This document shows positions 15,776-26,424 of a stretch of DNA of 64,000 nt, in pieces. The notes beneath the pieces were generated by a model that was not told the DNA's origin, searched no databases, and saw nothing but the letters and a program-made list of their open reading frames with translations. This DNA is from Nocardioides furvisabuli (lineage in GTDB: Bacteria > Actinomycetota > Actinomycetes > Propionibacteriales > Nocardioidaceae). Both the position numbers and the translations under genes were made by a program. The DNA is taken from positions 1-64,000 of the forward strand of contig NZ_JAIGQB010000007.1 in the NCBI RefSeq assembly GCF_021083185.1, written 5' to 3'. The number at the start of each line of letters is the position of its first letter. The stretch's first letter is position 1.

Positions 15776-16783
15776 ATGTTCGCGTATGTCGTGAAGCGGC
15801 TGATCTCGGGAGTCCTCGTCGTGGCCTTGGTCTCGATGGCGATCTTCCTGTTGTTCTGGTACGGGCCTTCGAGTCCCGCCCAGACGGTCTGCGACCGAGA
15901 GACCAGCAACCGGTGCGGCGACCGCATCGAGATCTACGAGCGCACCCTCGGTTACGACAACCCCGTCTACGAGGAGTACGGCAAGTTCGTCAAGGGCGTC
16001 TTCGTCGGTCGCACGATCACCGTCGCCTCCAACGAGTACGAGTGCACCGCGCCGTGCCTCGGCCTGAGCTTCGTCACCAAGCAGCCCGTGAAGGAAGCGC
16101 TGGTCGATCGCATCCCGGCAACCTTCTCCGTGGCCATCGGTGGCGCCTTCCTCTACCTCCTCTTCGGCATCCCCATCGGTGTGGCCGCAGCGCGACGCCG
16201 CGGGACGCTGACCGACAAGGCCCTGGTCTCGAGCTTCCTGTTCATCAGCTCGATCCCCTACTACCTCTTCGCGCTGCTGACCTGGCTCTACCTCACGATC
16301 ACCTTCGAGATCCCGTTCTTCAGCAACACCGGCTACTTCTCGCCGATCACCGAGGGTCCGTGGGCATGGTTCAGCGGCCTCTTCCTGGCCTGGGTCGCGC
16401 TGGGCATCTTCGGCTGCACCCAGTACACCCGTTTCACCCGTGGCGCGATGGTCGAGGCGCTCAGCGAGGACTACATCCGCACCGCCAAGTCCAAGGGCCT
16501 GCCGACGCGCACCATCGTCTACAAGCACGGGCTCCGCGCAGCGCTGGTGCCGGTCGTCACCATCTTCGGCATCGACTTCGGCACGCTGCTCGCCGGCACG
16601 ATCTTCACCGAGCGGATCTTCGAGATCCAGGGCATCGGCTGGTGGAGCCTGCAGGCCGTGCAGAACAGGGACCTTCCGGTGGTCATGGCGACCGCGCTCT
16701 TCAGCGCCGTCGTCCTGATCATCTCCAACCTGCTCGTGGACATCGTCTACAGCGTGCTCGACCCGAGGGTGAGGCTTTCGTGA
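15776..16783 (+). CDS. Oligopeptide ABC transporter permease (DppB/OppB type)
   Basis: The second membrane subunit, 335 residues. It opens with the typical MFAYVVKRLISGVLVVALVS helix and has a BPD_transp_1 domain. The EAA loop lies in EDYIRTAKSKGLPTRTIVYKHGLRAAL. A longer periplasmic segment of about 90 residues (roughly 35-110) separates helices 1 and 2. A GGAGA ribosome binding site precedes the ATG. The stop overlaps the next gene (GTGA). Confidence 0.92.
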   Translation: MFAYVVKRLISGVLVVALVSMAIFLLFWYGPSSPAQTVCDRETSNRCGDRIEIYERTLGYDNPVYEEYGKFVKGVFVGRTITVASNEYECTAPCLGLSFVTKQPVKEALVDRIPATFSVAIGGAFLYLLFGIPIGVAAARRRGTLTDKALVSSFLFISSIPYYLFALLTWLYLTITFEIPFFSNTGYFSPITEGPWAWFSGLFLAWVALGIFGCTQYTRFTRGAMVEALSEDYIRTAKSKGLPTRTIVYKHGLRAALVPVVTIFGIDFGTLLAGTIFTERIFEIQGIGWWSLQAVQNRDLPVVMATALFSAVVLIISNLLVDIVYSVLDPRVRLS

Positions 16784-17883
16784 CCAGCGTTCCCATGACC
16801 CAGTCCGCCGTGAGCGAGGGCTCCGCGAGCGAAGGTCCCCTCCTCGTGGTCGAGGACCTGAAGGTCACGTTCCCGACCGAGGACGGTCCGGTGACCGCGG
16901 TCAGCGGCCTGTCCTACTCGGTCGAGCGGGGCAAGACCCTCGGCATCGTCGGTGAGTCCGGCTCCGGCAAGTCCGTGTCGAGCATGGCCGTGATGGGCCT
17001 GCACGACGCGAAGTCCGCGCAGATCTCCGGTTCCATCCGGGTCGGCGGCACCGAGGTCGTGGGCCTCGGCGAGTCGAAGATGCGCGCCCTGCGCGGCAAC
17101 TCGATGGCGATGATCTTCCAGGACGCGCTCGCCGCGCTGCACCCGTTCTACAAGATCGGCAAGCAGCTCGAGGAGGCCTACCTCGTCCACCACTCGAGCG
17201 CGTCGAAGCGCGACGCCCGCCGCAAGGCGATCGAGATGCTCGACCGGGTCGGCATCCCGCAGCCCGACCGTCGCGTCGACGACTACCCGCACCAGTTCTC
17301 CGGCGGCATGCGCCAGCGCGCGATGATCGCGATGGGCCTCATCAACGACCCGTCGCTGCTGATCGCCGACGAGCCCACGACGGCGCTCGACGTGACGGTC
17401 CAGGCGCAGATCCTCGACCTGCTCCAGGACCTCCAGCGCGAGTTCAACTCCGCGGTCATCATCATCACCCACGACCTCGGCGTCATCGCCGAGATGGCCG
17501 ACGACGTGCTCGTGATGTACGCCGGTCGCTGCGTGGAGTACGGCACGGTGAAGCAGATCCTCACCGCGCCCGAGATGCCCTACACGTGGGGCCTGCTCTC
17601 CAGCGTGCCCGACGTGCTCGCGTCCACCGACGCGCGCCTGATCCCCATCCCCGGCAACCCGCCGAGCCTGCTTCGGCCGCCTTCGGGCTGCTCGTTCCAC
17701 CCTCGCTGCGTGCACTCCGACAAGGTCCCCGGTGACCTGTGCCGCACCGAGCTGCCCCCGTTGCTGCCGGCGAGCGTCGGCGCGGCCCATCTCCGGCGCT
17801 GCCACCTCGCCGACCCCAGTGCGGTCTACCAGTCCGAGGTGCTGCCGGAGATCGCCCCCGACCTGGTCGAGGAGACCCGATGA
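16780..17883 (+). CDS. Oligopeptide ABC transporter ATPase (OppD/DppD type)
   Basis: A nucleotide-binding subunit, 367 residues. Walker A is GESGSGKS, the signature is [10 protein letters not shown], Walker B is [13 protein letters not shown], and the switch His is in ITHDLGV. The C-terminal oligopeptide-transporter extension with clustered cysteines (CSFHPRC, then DLC, then RRC) fits the iron-sulfur type tail of DppD/OppD. The GTG at 16780 overlaps the permease stop. Confidence 0.93.
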   Translation: MTSVPMTQSAVSEGSASEGPLLVVEDLKVTFPTEDGPVTAVSGLSYSVERGKTLGIVGESGSGKSVSSMAVMGLHDAKSAQISGSIRVGGTEVVGLGESKMRALRGNSMAMIFQDALAALHPFYKIGKQLEEAYLVHHSSASKRDARRKAIEMLDRVGIPQPDRRVDDYPHQFSGGMRQRAMIAMGLINDPSLLIADEPTTALDVTVQAQILDLLQDLQREFNSAVIIITHDLGVIAEMADDVLVMYAGRCVEYGTVKQILTAPEMPYTWGLLSSVPDVLASTDARLIPIPGNPPSLLRPPSGCSFHPRCVHSDKVPGDLCRTELPPLLPASVGAAHLRRCHLADPSAVYQSEVLPEIAPDLVEETR

Positions 17884-19208
17884 CCCAGGACCCCAACGCC
17901 GACGCCCAGGTCGCTCCGACCGAGGTCGGCGCCAACGCCGCCGAGTCCGGTGAGCGTCAGCTCGCCCCCGAGGTGAGCGACGCCTACTCCTCCCACGAGG
18001 TCCCGGGCTCGGGCCGCCATCACTCGGTCTCCGAGCTGGGCCACGCGGCCTCCACGCTCGACCCCGACGCGCCGGCGGTGCTGACGGTCGACAACCTCAA
18101 GATGTACTTCCCGGTCCGCTCCTCGGGCGTCGTGCGGCGCACCATCGGGCACGTGCAGGCCGTGGACGGCATCTCCTTCGAGGTGCCCAAGGGTGGCTCG
18201 CTGGGCCTGGTCGGGGAGTCCGGCTGCGGCAAGTCGACGACCGGTCGCCTGATCACCCGGCTCTACAAGCCGACCGGCGGCTCGATGATGTTCGAGGGCA
18301 ACGACCTGGCCAAGCTGTCCAACAAGGAGATGAAGCCACTGCGTCGTGACGTGCAGATGATCTTCCAGGACCCCTACACCTCGCTGAACCCGCGTCATAC
18401 CGTCGGCACGATCGTGGGTGCGCCGCTCGAGGTGCACAAGATCGTCCCTAAGAACCAGGTGCTCTCGCGCGTCCAGGAGCTGCTGGAGGTCGTGGGCCTC
18501 AACCCCGAGCACTACAACCGCTACCCCAACGAGTTCTCCGGTGGCCAGCGCCAGCGCATCGGCATCGCCCGCGCGCTGACGCTCAACCCCAAGGTCCTCG
18601 TCGCGGACGAGCCGGTCTCGGCGCTCGACGTGTCGATCCAGGCACAGGTCGTCAACCTGCTCCAGGACATCCAGCGCGAGTTCGACGTGGCCTTCCTCTT
18701 CATCGCCCACGACCTCGCCATCGTGCGTCACTTCTGCCCCGAGATCGCCGTGATGTACCTCGGCAAGATCGTGGAGATCGGTGACCGAGAGACGATCTAC
18801 AGCCGTCCGCACCACCCCTACACGCAGGCGCTGCTCTCCGCGGTGCCCGACGTGAAGCAGGCGGCTGTGGGCGGTCGTCGTGAGCGCATCCGGCTCGAGG
18901 GCGACGTGCCCAGCCCCATCAACCCGCCGTCCGGCTGCCGGTTCCGCACCCGTTGCCAGTTCGCCCAGGAGATCTGCGCGAAGGTCGAGCCACCGCTGCT
19001 GCAGATCGGCAAGCGCCACAAGGTCGCCTGCCACTTCGCCGGCGAGCTCGGCGCCCACCCGGCCGCCCCGGTCACGACCGACCTGCTCGGTGTCGACGAC
19101 CAGGGCAGCCCGGTCCCGGGCGCCACGCCCAGCAACACGCAGCTGACCATCCCGGGCTACGAGAAGACCTGGTACGACCTGCACACCAAGCAGACGACCG
19201 GCGTCTGA
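17880..19208 (+). CDS. Oligopeptide ABC transporter ATPase (OppF/DppF type)
   Basis: The second nucleotide-binding subunit, 442 residues. An unusually long hydrophilic N-terminus of about 60 residues precedes the ATPase domain. Walker A is GESGCGKST, the signature is FSGGQRQRI, and Walker B is [13 protein letters not shown]. The C-terminal extension contains CRFRTRC, then EIC, then ACHF. The ATG at 17880 overlaps the OppD stop (ATGA). A small hairpin follows. Confidence 0.93.
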   Translation: MTQDPNADAQVAPTEVGANAAESGERQLAPEVSDAYSSHEVPGSGRHHSVSELGHAASTLDPDAPAVLTVDNLKMYFPVRSSGVVRRTIGHVQAVDGISFEVPKGGSLGLVGESGCGKSTTGRLITRLYKPTGGSMMFEGNDLAKLSNKEMKPLRRDVQMIFQDPYTSLNPRHTVGTIVGAPLEVHKIVPKNQVLSRVQELLEVVGLNPEHYNRYPNEFSGGQRQRIGIARALTLNPKVLVADEPVSALDVSIQAQVVNLLQDIQREFDVAFLFIAHDLAIVRHFCPEIAVMYLGKIVEIGDRETIYSRPHHPYTQALLSAVPDVKQAAVGGRRERIRLEGDVPSPINPPSGCRFRTRCQFAQEICAKVEPPLLQIGKRHKVACHFAGELGAHPAAPVTTDLLGVDDQGSPVPGATPSNTQLTIPGYEKTWYDLHTKQTTGV

Positions 19209-19217
19209 GCCCGCCCG

Positions 19218-19237
19218 CCGTGCCGCTCGCGGCACGG
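19218..19237 (+). terminator. Hairpin after the OppF-type gene
   Basis: CCGTGCCG/CGGCACGG forms an 8-bp perfect stem with a CTCG loop, nine bases after the stop codon. Confidence 0.55.
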
Positions 19238-19239
19238 GG

Positions 19240-19245
19240 GATACT
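19240..19245 (+). promoter_or_regulatory. rarA -10 box (GATACT), leaderless
   Basis: GATACT is followed by seven bases and the GTG at 19253. It supports this start and a leaderless message. Confidence 0.45.
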
Positions 19246-19252
19246 CACCGAC

Positions 19253-20635
19253 GTGGACGGCTTGTTCGAGATCTCGGGCGCGGGGCAACCCGCGCCCGGA
19301 TCCATGTCCGGACCCGGCAACCCGGGAGCCGGCTCGCTGGGTGCCAACACGTTCGCGTCCGCCCCGCTCGCGGTGCGGATGCGACCGCGCACCATCGACG
19401 AGCTGGTCGGTCAGCAGCAGCTGCGTGCCGCCGGTTCTCCGCTGCGGCGCCTCATCGAGGGCGACCAGTCGATGTCGCTGCTGCTGTGGGGGCCGCCCGG
19501 GACGGGCAAGACCACGATCGCGGCCATCGTGAGCCAGCAGACGCGCCGACGCTTCGTCGAGGTGTCCGCGGTCGCGGCCGGTGTCAAGGAGGTCCGCGCC
19601 GCCATCGACGGCGCCCGCGCCGAGCTGGTCCGCAGCGGTCAGGAGACCGTGCTCTTCGTCGACGAGGTGCACCGCTTCACCAAGGCCCAGCAGGACGCGC
19701 TCCTGCCGGGGGTGGAGAACCGCTGGGTGACGCTGATAGCGGCGACCACCGAGAACCCGTTCTTCTCCGTGATCAGTCCTCTGCTCTCGCGAAGCCTGCT
19801 GCTGCGTCTGCAGTCGCTGACCGACGACGACGTGGCCGAGGTCATCGACCAGGCGCTCGCCGACGAGCGCGGCCTGGCCGGCGAGACCGGTCTCGACGAG
19901 GAGGCCCGCGCCCACCTCGTCCGCCTCGCGGGTGGTGACGCGCGCCGGGCCCTGACCTACCTCGAGGCCGCGGCCGGGGCAGCGACCAGCAACGGCCTCG
20001 ACGCCATCGACCTCGCCACCGCCGAGACCGCCGTCGACCAGGCCGCGGTGCGCTACGACCGCCAGGGCGACCAGCACTACGACGTGATCTCGGCCTTCAT
20101 CAAGTCGATCCGCGGCTCCGACCCCGACGCGGCGCTGCACTACCTGGCCCGGATGATCGAGGCGGGGGAGGACCCCCGCTTCATCGCTCGCCGGCTGGTG
20201 GTGCACGCCAGCGAGGACATCGGGCTCGCCGACCCGACCGCGCTCCAGGCGGCGGTCGCGGCCGCGCAGGCGGTCCAGCTGATCGGGATGCCCGAGGCCC
20301 GGATCAACCTGGCGCAGGCCACCATCCATCTCGCGATCGCGCCGAAGTCCAACGCCGTCATCGCCGCGATCGACGCCGCGATCTCCGACGTGAAGGCCGG
20401 CAAGATCGGGCAGGTGCCGCCGCACCTGCGCGACGCCCACTACGGCGGCGCGAAGGACCTGGGCCACGGCAAGGGCTACGCCTACCCCCACGACGAGCCG
20501 TTCGGGGTCGTCGAGCAGCAGTACCTCCCCGACGTGCTGGCCGACGCGACCTACTATTCACCGACCAGCCTCGGCGCGGAGTCCGCGGTCCGGGAGCGCT
20601 GGGAGCGCGTACGCCGCATCGTTCGCGGCTCGTGA
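19253..20635 (+). CDS. rarA: Replication-associated recombination protein A (RarA/MgsA)
   Basis: An AAA+ ATPase related to clamp loaders that acts at stalled replication forks. In 460 residues the N-terminus MDGLFEISG is followed by a Gly-rich linker and the conserved [18 protein letters not shown]. Walker A is GPPGTGKT, Walker B is LFVDEVHRF, sensor 1 is AATTENPFF, and a MgsA C-terminal domain follows ([26 protein letters not shown]). The GTG at 19253 is preferred over the internal ATG at 19304 because it restores the conserved DGLF N-terminus and fits the promoter. Confidence 0.93.
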   Translation: MDGLFEISGAGQPAPGSMSGPGNPGAGSLGANTFASAPLAVRMRPRTIDELVGQQQLRAAGSPLRRLIEGDQSMSLLLWGPPGTGKTTIAAIVSQQTRRRFVEVSAVAAGVKEVRAAIDGARAELVRSGQETVLFVDEVHRFTKAQQDALLPGVENRWVTLIAATTENPFFSVISPLLSRSLLLRLQSLTDDDVAEVIDQALADERGLAGETGLDEEARAHLVRLAGGDARRALTYLEAAAGAATSNGLDAIDLATAETAVDQAAVRYDRQGDQHYDVISAFIKSIRGSDPDAALHYLARMIEAGEDPRFIARRLVVHASEDIGLADPTALQAAVAAAQAVQLIGMPEARINLAQATIHLAIAPKSNAVIAAIDAAISDVKAGKIGQVPPHLRDAHYGGAKDLGHGKGYAYPHDEPFGVVEQQYLPDVLADATYYSPTSLGAESAVRERWERVRRIVRGS

Positions 20636-20651
20636 GGGAACAGGGGTAGGC

Positions 20652-22427
20652 ATGAGGGGGTCCAGGGCGCTCGCGTGCGCACTCGGTGCTGCCGTGGTGA
20701 CGCTCGCGGCCTGCGCTGGCGGACCGGTCCGTCCGGGGACACCGGCTGGCGGTGGCACGGTCCGGTCCATCGCGCCGGCTGCGGGCGGCTCGAAGGACCA
20801 CACCCGCGAGGGCCCGGCCGCCCCGGTCGAGGGCGCGACCCCGGGGGGCACGATCACCGTCCACCTGCCCGGCGCCCCGGGCCCCGACTCGCTCGATCCG
20901 ACGGCCGGGTGGGCCGTCGTCGGCAACGCGATCCAGCAGGCGCTCGTCAGCCGCTCGCTCACGCAGTACGCCCGCGACGAAGAGGGCAGCCCGGTCCTGG
21001 TGCCGGACCTCGCGACCGACCTGGGCTCGCACAATGACGACTACACGGAGTGGACCTTCACGATCCGCGACGACGCGACCTGGCAGGACGGCTCGCCCGT
21101 CACGCCCGAGGAGGTCGCCTTCGGTATCTGCCGCTCGCTCGACGCGCAGGCGTTCCCCGCCGGACCGGGGACCCAGTACTCCCGCACCTACTTCGCCGGG
21201 GCCAGCGACTACGACGGCCCCTACTCCGGCGACGACCCGGGCTGTGAGGACTACGACGCCATCACGGTGGACGGCCAGGACGTCACCATCGAGATGGAGC
21301 GGCCGTTCCCCGACATGGACTATTGGGGCGCGGTGATGGCGATGGGGCCGGCGCCGCTCGGCGACGCCGCCGATCCGGCCACCTACCGCCAGCAGCCGAT
21401 GGCCACCGGTCCCTACCTGGTCGAGAGCTGGTCACCCGCCGAGGAGCTGGTGCTGGTGCGCAACGAGGCGTGGGACGCCGGCTCCGACCCGGCGCGCCAC
21501 CAGTACCCCCACCGCTGGGTCTTCAGGTTCAGCCAGGACCAGGCGATGGTCGACGAGATGATGCTGTCGGGGACCTCGGAGAGCAGGACCTCGCTCGCCA
21601 CGTCCCTCGGACCGGGGCGCTACACCGAGGCGAGCGCGGCGCTCGGCGAGCGCCTGGTGCAGCAGAGCTCCCCGTGCGTCACCACCCTGGCGCCCGACTA
21701 CGCCGAGATCGACGAGATCGAGGTCCGCAAGGCGCTGGCCTACGCCTACCCCTACGAGGACGTGTGGATCGCGGACGGCGAGGTCCCCGGCGTGACGCGC
21801 GACTACGCGAGCTCGGTCATGCCGCCGGGCATGGACGGGCGGCGGGAGTTCCAGGTCGACGGTGCGCAGATCACCTACGACCCCGAGAGGTCCCGGGAGC
21901 TCCTGGCCGAGGCCGGCCACGGCGACGAGCCCTACCCGATCACGATGATCTACTACGAGCTCGACCGGCAGGCGGGTGCGGCGCAGGAACAGATCACCAC
22001 CGGTCTGGAGGAAGGTGGCTTCGAGGTCAGGGCGATCCCTGTCCAGGAGTCGCCCTACAACACGTGGCTCGACCCCGACGACGAGCTCAACCAGCAGCTC
22101 AACGTCCGCGGTGTGAACCTGTGCCCGGCATGGCCGTCCGGGGCGGCGCTGCTGCCAGCCCTGCTGGGGGCCGGCGCGGTCTTCAACACCGCCGGTTTCG
22201 ACGAGCCCGAGGTCGACGAGGAGATGGACCGCCTCGCGACGCTCCCGCTCGCGGAACAACCCGACGCGTGGGGCAGGCTGGACGAGCAGGTCATGACCGA
22301 CTACTTCCCGATCATCCCGACCGCCTACGTCAACCAGCTCTTCGTGTTCGGCGCCGACATCGGCAACCCCACGGGCGACGGCTCGATGGGCACCCCGAAC
22401 TACAAGGACCTCTACGTCGTGCAGTGA
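20652..22427 (+). CDS. Second peptide ABC transporter substrate-binding lipoprotein, paralogue of 13814-15592
   Basis: A 591-residue family 5 binding protein. The lipobox is VTLAAC in the signal peptide. From the shared GGTIT-V-LPG onward it aligns with the first binding protein almost without gaps; many blocks are identical (FTIRDDATW against FTIREDATW; ALAYAYPYEDVWI in both). It has no transporter genes of its own and lies behind rarA. It probably feeds the same permease with a different substrate preference, or is a recent duplicate. Its codons are almost all G/C-ending, unlike the first copy. Confidence 0.92.
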   Translation: MRGSRALACALGAAVVTLAACAGGPVRPGTPAGGGTVRSIAPAAGGSKDHTREGPAAPVEGATPGGTITVHLPGAPGPDSLDPTAGWAVVGNAIQQALVSRSLTQYARDEEGSPVLVPDLATDLGSHNDDYTEWTFTIRDDATWQDGSPVTPEEVAFGICRSLDAQAFPAGPGTQYSRTYFAGASDYDGPYSGDDPGCEDYDAITVDGQDVTIEMERPFPDMDYWGAVMAMGPAPLGDAADPATYRQQPMATGPYLVESWSPAEELVLVRNEAWDAGSDPARHQYPHRWVFRFSQDQAMVDEMMLSGTSESRTSLATSLGPGRYTEASAALGERLVQQSSPCVTTLAPDYAEIDEIEVRKALAYAYPYEDVWIADGEVPGVTRDYASSVMPPGMDGRREFQVDGAQITYDPERSRELLAEAGHGDEPYPITMIYYELDRQAGAAQEQITTGLEEGGFEVRAIPVQESPYNTWLDPDDELNQQLNVRGVNLCPAWPSGAALLPALLGAGAVFNTAGFDEPEVDEEMDRLATLPLAEQPDAWGRLDEQVMTDYFPIIPTAYVNQLFVFGADIGNPTGDGSMGTPNYKDLYVVQ

Positions 22428-22443
22428 CTCTCGCGCCTTCTAT

Positions 22444-22449
22444 TAGGGT
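22444..22449 (+). promoter_or_regulatory. -10 box (TAGGGT) before the alaS operon, leaderless
   Basis: TAGGGT is followed by exactly six bases and the GTG at 22456. It is the likely head promoter of the operon running through alaS to aroQ. Confidence 0.6.
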
Positions 22450-22455
22450 GTCCCG

Positions 22456-22965
22456 GTGACGACGGAGCAGGTGTGGTGGGGCGCGGCAGGCGCTGTGGCG
22501 CTCGTCGCCCTCGTCCTGTCGGCCCTCGCGCTCGGTCGCGCACGCCGTGCCGAGGCGCGGGCCGCGGCCCTCGCCGTACGCGTGGCGGTGCTGGAGTCGC
22601 CGGTCAGCGCCGCACCGCAGCCGGCGGTCGACGACGCCCCGGCAACCTTCGTGATCACCGGCATGGGCGTCGACGAGGCGCCCGTCGCCGAGGTGCCCGT
22701 GGCGCGACCGCTCGACGGACGCCTGTTCGCCGACGTCGTCGCGCGCGAGAGCGTGGTGTTGGCGGCGTCGTGGACCCACGGCCTGCGCCGCGCCCTGTCC
22801 CCGGCGAGCCGCAACCGCATCCGCTTCGAGGTGCGCCAGGAGACGCGACGCGCGACCCGGCAGCGCCGCGCCGAGACCAAGCAGGCGCTGCGCGAGTTCC
22901 GGGCGCGTGAGCGCGCCGGCCTCGGGCGCGACGTTCGCCGCGACGTGGGGGAGGACGTCGCCTGA
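22456..22965 (+). CDS. Small membrane-anchored protein upstream of alaS, unknown function
   Basis: 169 residues. One N-terminal membrane helix (WWGAAGAVALVALVLSALALG), then a basic stretch, a linker and a positively charged C-terminal helix rich in Arg. No recognised domain. Small membrane proteins of this kind sit directly upstream of alaS in many actinobacteria, but no role is known. The stop overlaps the next gene (TGATG). Confidence 0.7.
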   Translation: MTTEQVWWGAAGAVALVALVLSALALGRARRAEARAAALAVRVAVLESPVSAAPQPAVDDAPATFVITGMGVDEAPVAEVPVARPLDGRLFADVVARESVVLAASWTHGLRRALSPASRNRIRFEVRQETRRATRQRRAETKQALREFRARERAGLGRDVRRDVGEDVA

Positions 22966-23261
22966 TGGGTCGCCCACTCTGGTTCGTGGCCGGGGCGGGG
23001 GTCGGGGTGTACGCCGCCGCCCGCGCCCGCCGTGCCGCCGAGGCGCTGACCGCCGACGGCCTGCGCGACCGCCTGCGCGGCTGGCAGGTGGGTGCCCGCC
23101 TCTTCGCCGAGGAGGTCCAGCAGGGCCGCGCCGAGCGCGAGACCGAGCTGCGCGAACAGCTCGGACTGCGGCCCCATGGCATCCCCGAGCTCACACGTGG
23201 TGGCGAGGCCCCCCCGGCTCGCACCTCACCCACCGATGCACCCAAGGAGAACGAGAACTGA
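22965..23261 (+). CDS. Small conserved actinobacterial protein upstream of alaS (DUF6167-like)
   Basis: 98 residues. A short hydrophobic N-terminus (LWFVAGAGVGVYAAARARR) is followed by an amphipathic charged region and a disordered C-terminal tail. It resembles the short DUF6167-type proteins found between a cell-envelope gene and alaS in actinobacteria; I assign this by context and general pattern only. Overlaps at both ends (TGATG) imply coupled translation with alaS. Confidence 0.65.
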   Translation: MGRPLWFVAGAGVGVYAAARARRAAEALTADGLRDRLRGWQVGARLFAEEVQQGRAERETELREQLGLRPHGIPELTRGGEAPPARTSPTDAPKENEN

Positions 23262-25960
23262 TGGACACCGCCGAGATCCGCCGCCGCTTCCTCGCGCACT
23301 TCGAGGCCGCCGGACACGCCGTGGTGCCCTCCGCCTCGCTGCTCGCCGACGACCCCAACCTGCTGTTCGTGCCGGCCGGCATGGTGCCCTTCAAGCCCTA
23401 CTTCCTGGGTCAGGAGACGCCGCCGTGGCCGCGCGCCACCAGCATCCAGAAGTGCGTGCGCACCCCCGACATCGAGGACGTCGGCAAGACCACCCGCCAC
23501 GGCACGTTCTTCGAGATGTGCGGCAACTTCTCCTTCGGCGACTACTTCAAGGAGGGCGCCGTCGAGCTCGCGTGGGACCTGCTGACCACGTCGGTCGACG
23601 ACGGCGGCTTCGGGCTCGACGAGTCCCGGCTCTATCCCTCGGTCCTGGTCGGTGACGAGGAGGCCATCGGTCACTGGATGAAGGCCACCGGCCTGCCGCG
23701 CGAGCGGATCGTCCAGCTGGGCAACAAGGAGAACTACTGGTCGATGGGCGTCCCCGGGCCCGGCGGGCCGTGCTCGGAGATCCTCTACGACCGCGGTCCC
23801 GAGTGGGGCCCGGACTTCGACGTCACGACCCTCGGCCCGGACATGCCCTTCGAGCTCGAGGACCGCCTGCTGGAGATCTGGAACCTGGTCTTCATGCAGG
23901 ACGAGCTCTCCGCGGTGCGCTCGAAGGAGGACTTCGACGTCGCCGGCTCGCTGCCGAAGAAGAACATCGACACCGGCATGGGCCTGGACCGTGTCGCGTT
24001 CCTGCTCCAGGGCAAGAACAACATGTACGAGATCGACGTGATGTACCCCGTGATCGAGAAGGCCGAGCAGCTCACCGGCCGTCGCTACGGCGCCGACCGC
24101 GACGACGACGTACGGTTCCGCGTCGTCGCCGACCACGTGCGCTCCTCGATGATGCTCATCGGTGACGGCGTCACGCCCGGCAACGACGGCCGCGGCTACG
24201 TCCTGCGCCGCCTGCTGCGTCGCGCGGTGCGCTCGATGCGCCTGCTCGGCTGCGAGGACCGGGTGCTGCCCGAGCTGATGCCGGTCTCGCGTGACCGGAT
24301 GGGGGAGACCTACGACAACCTCGTCAGCGACTGGCCGCGCATCTCCCAGGTCGCGTTCGCGGAGGAGGACGCCTTCCGCAAGACCCTGCAGGCCGGCACC
24401 CAGATCTTCGACGTCGCCGCCTCCGAGGTGAAGCAGACCGGCGGCTCCACGCTGTCCGGCGAGCGCGCCTTCGCGCTGCACGACACCTACGGCTTCCCGA
24501 TCGACCTCACGCTGGAGATGGCGGCCGAGCAGGGCCTGCAGGTGGACGAGCAGGGCTTCCGCGGCCTGATGGCCGAGCAGCGCGAGCGGGCCAAGGCCGA
24601 CGCGCGCGCCAAGAAGGGCGCCCACGGCGACACGGGTGTCTACCGCGGCGTCTTCGACGAGCACGGCCCCACCGAGTGGCTGGCCTACGAGACGCTCACG
24701 ACCGAGTCCCGCCCGCTGGCGCTGCTCAGCGGCGGTGCCTCGGTGCCGCGACTGGCCGAGGGCGAGGTCGGCGAGCTCGTGCTCGACCGCACCCCGTTCT
24801 ACGCCGAGTCCGGCGGCCAGGCCGCCGACGCCGGCACGATCGTCTTCGACGGCGGTCGCCTCGAGGTCCTCGACGTGCAGCGCCCGATCAAGGGCCTCGT
24901 CGTGCACCAGGTGCGGGTGCTCGAGGGCGAGCTCGAGGCCGGCCGCGAGGTGCACGCCCGCGTCGACCCCGAGTGGCGTACGGGCGCGCGCCAGGCGCAC
25001 TCCGGCACGCACGTCGTGCACGCCGCCCTGCGTGAGGTCCTCGGCCCCACGGCGCTGCAGTCCGGCTCCTACAACCGGCCCGGCTACCTCCGCCTCGACT
25101 TCGGGTGGACCCAGGCGCTGACGCCCGAGCAGGTGCGCGACGTCGAGACGGTCTCGCAGCAGGCGCTGCGCGCCGACCTCGCGGTCGCGTGGGACTACAT
25201 GACGCTGGAGCAGGCCAAGGAGTGGGGCGCGATCGCGCTCTTCGGCGAGACCTACGACAACACCAAGGTGCGCGTCGTCGAGATCGGCGGTCCCTGGTCG
25301 CGCGAGCTCTGCGGCGGCACGCACGTCGACCACTCCTCGCAGATCGGCACGGTCGTGGTGACCGGGGAGACGAGCGTCGGCTCGGGCAACCGTCGCATCG
25401 AGGCGCTGACCGGGGTCGAGGGCTTCGGCTACCTCGCCCGCGAGCGTGACGTCGTCGCCCAGCTCACCGGCCTGCTGAAGACGCAGCCCGACGACCTGGT
25501 CAGCCGCGTGCAGGGGCTCACCGAGCGACTGAGGAACGCCGAGAAGGAGCTGGAGAAGGCGCGCCTGGCGCAGCTGCTCGGCGCCAGCGCCGACCTGGCG
25601 GCGGGTGCGACGCAGGTCGGCCCGGTCCGGCTGGTGGCCCACCGTGCCGACGGCGCGGGCGGCGGCGACGTACGCAACCTGGCGATGGACGTGCGCGGGC
25701 GCCTGCCCCAGGGCGAGCCCGGTGTCGTGGTGATCATCGGACAGGCAGACGGCAAGGTGTCCGTGGTGGCGGCGACCAACGACGAGGCGCGCGCCCGTGG
25801 GCTGTCGGCCGGCGAGCTGGTCCGCGCCGTCGGCCCGCTGCTCGGCGGCAAGGGCGGCGGCAAGGACGACGTGGCGCAGGGCGGCGGCACGGACGCCTCC
25901 CGCATCGACGAGGCCCTCGAGCTCGTCGCGCGCCGGGTCGCCGCGTCGGCTCAGGCCTGA
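23261..25960 (+). CDS. alaS: Alanine--tRNA ligase
   Basis: Charges tRNA-Ala and edits mischarged Ser and Gly. In 899 residues there is the class II catalytic core ([19 protein letters not shown] at the start, then [15 protein letters not shown]), the tRNA-recognition domain, the editing domain with its zinc ligands (HSGTHVVHA and CGGTHVDHS), and a C-terminal DHHA1/C-Ala domain ending in Gly-rich GGKGGGKDD. The ATG at 23261 overlaps the preceding stop. An AAGGAGAACGAG stretch upstream provides the ribosome binding site. Confidence 0.97.
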   Translation: MDTAEIRRRFLAHFEAAGHAVVPSASLLADDPNLLFVPAGMVPFKPYFLGQETPPWPRATSIQKCVRTPDIEDVGKTTRHGTFFEMCGNFSFGDYFKEGAVELAWDLLTTSVDDGGFGLDESRLYPSVLVGDEEAIGHWMKATGLPRERIVQLGNKENYWSMGVPGPGGPCSEILYDRGPEWGPDFDVTTLGPDMPFELEDRLLEIWNLVFMQDELSAVRSKEDFDVAGSLPKKNIDTGMGLDRVAFLLQGKNNMYEIDVMYPVIEKAEQLTGRRYGADRDDDVRFRVVADHVRSSMMLIGDGVTPGNDGRGYVLRRLLRRAVRSMRLLGCEDRVLPELMPVSRDRMGETYDNLVSDWPRISQVAFAEEDAFRKTLQAGTQIFDVAASEVKQTGGSTLSGERAFALHDTYGFPIDLTLEMAAEQGLQVDEQGFRGLMAEQRERAKADARAKKGAHGDTGVYRGVFDEHGPTEWLAYETLTTESRPLALLSGGASVPRLAEGEVGELVLDRTPFYAESGGQAADAGTIVFDGGRLEVLDVQRPIKGLVVHQVRVLEGELEAGREVHARVDPEWRTGARQAHSGTHVVHAALREVLGPTALQSGSYNRPGYLRLDFGWTQALTPEQVRDVETVSQQALRADLAVAWDYMTLEQAKEWGAIALFGETYDNTKVRVVEIGGPWSRELCGGTHVDHSSQIGTVVVTGETSVGSGNRRIEALTGVEGFGYLARERDVVAQLTGLLKTQPDDLVSRVQGLTERLRNAEKELEKARLAQLLGASADLAAGATQVGPVRLVAHRADGAGGGDVRNLAMDVRGRLPQGEPGVVVIIGQADGKVSVVAATNDEARARGLSAGELVRAVGPLLGGKGGGKDDVAQGGGTDASRIDEALELVARRVAASAQA

Positions 25961-25962
25961 GC

Positions 25963-26424
25963 GTGCGGTTCGGGGTGCGGCTCGGCATCGACCCGGGAGA
26001 CGCGCGGATCGGGGTGGCGAGCAGCGACCCCTCCGGCTTCCTGGCGACCCCCGTCGAGACGGTGCGCACCGGCAAGGGCGACGTACGCCGGATCGCGCAG
26101 CTCGTCACCGAGCTCGAGGCCGTCGAGGTCGTCATAGGCCTGCCCCGCTCGCTCAACGGCACGGAGGGTCCTGCGGCCGACAAGGCGCGCGACCTCGCCC
26201 GCCGGGTCGCGCGCCGAGTTGCACCCGTCCCTGTCAGACTGTGTGATGAACGCCTGACCACGGTCTCGGCCGAGTCGATCCTGCGGGAGCAGGGACGTCG
26301 TGGCGCCAAGCGCCGTGCCGTGGTGGACCAGGCAGCGGCGGTGCTGATCCTGCAGACGGCGCTCGACACCGAGCGCATCGGCGGGCAGGCGCCTGGAGAG
26401 ATCGTCGAGGTGACTGATGAGTGA
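25963..26424 (+). CDS. ruvX: Putative pre-16S rRNA nuclease YqgF/RuvX
   Basis: An RNase H-fold nuclease implicated in 16S rRNA 5'-end maturation. 153 residues with the three conserved acidic blocks: [23 protein letters not shown] and [11 protein letters not shown]. The GTG start at 25963 follows the alaS stop by two bases. The 3' end overlaps mltG by eight bases. The order alaS-ruvX-mltG-aroE is conserved in actinobacteria. Confidence 0.94.
   Translation: MRFGVRLGIDPGDARIGVASSDPSGFLATPVETVRTGKGDVRRIAQLVTELEAVEVVIGLPRSLNGTEGPAADKARDLARRVARRVAPVPVRLCDERLTTVSAESILREQGRRGAKRRAVVDQAAAVLILQTALDTERIGGQAPGEIVEVTDE

Noticed and set aside
22655..25642. A 995-codon open frame antisense to alaS, and similar long antisense frames (2519-4393, 10475-12481, 13748-15652)
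   Set aside because: Long stop-free antisense frames are expected in DNA of this base composition. The plus strand encodes clear, conserved enzymes with overlapping starts and stops, and the antisense products are low-complexity Arg/Gly/Asp-rich sequences.
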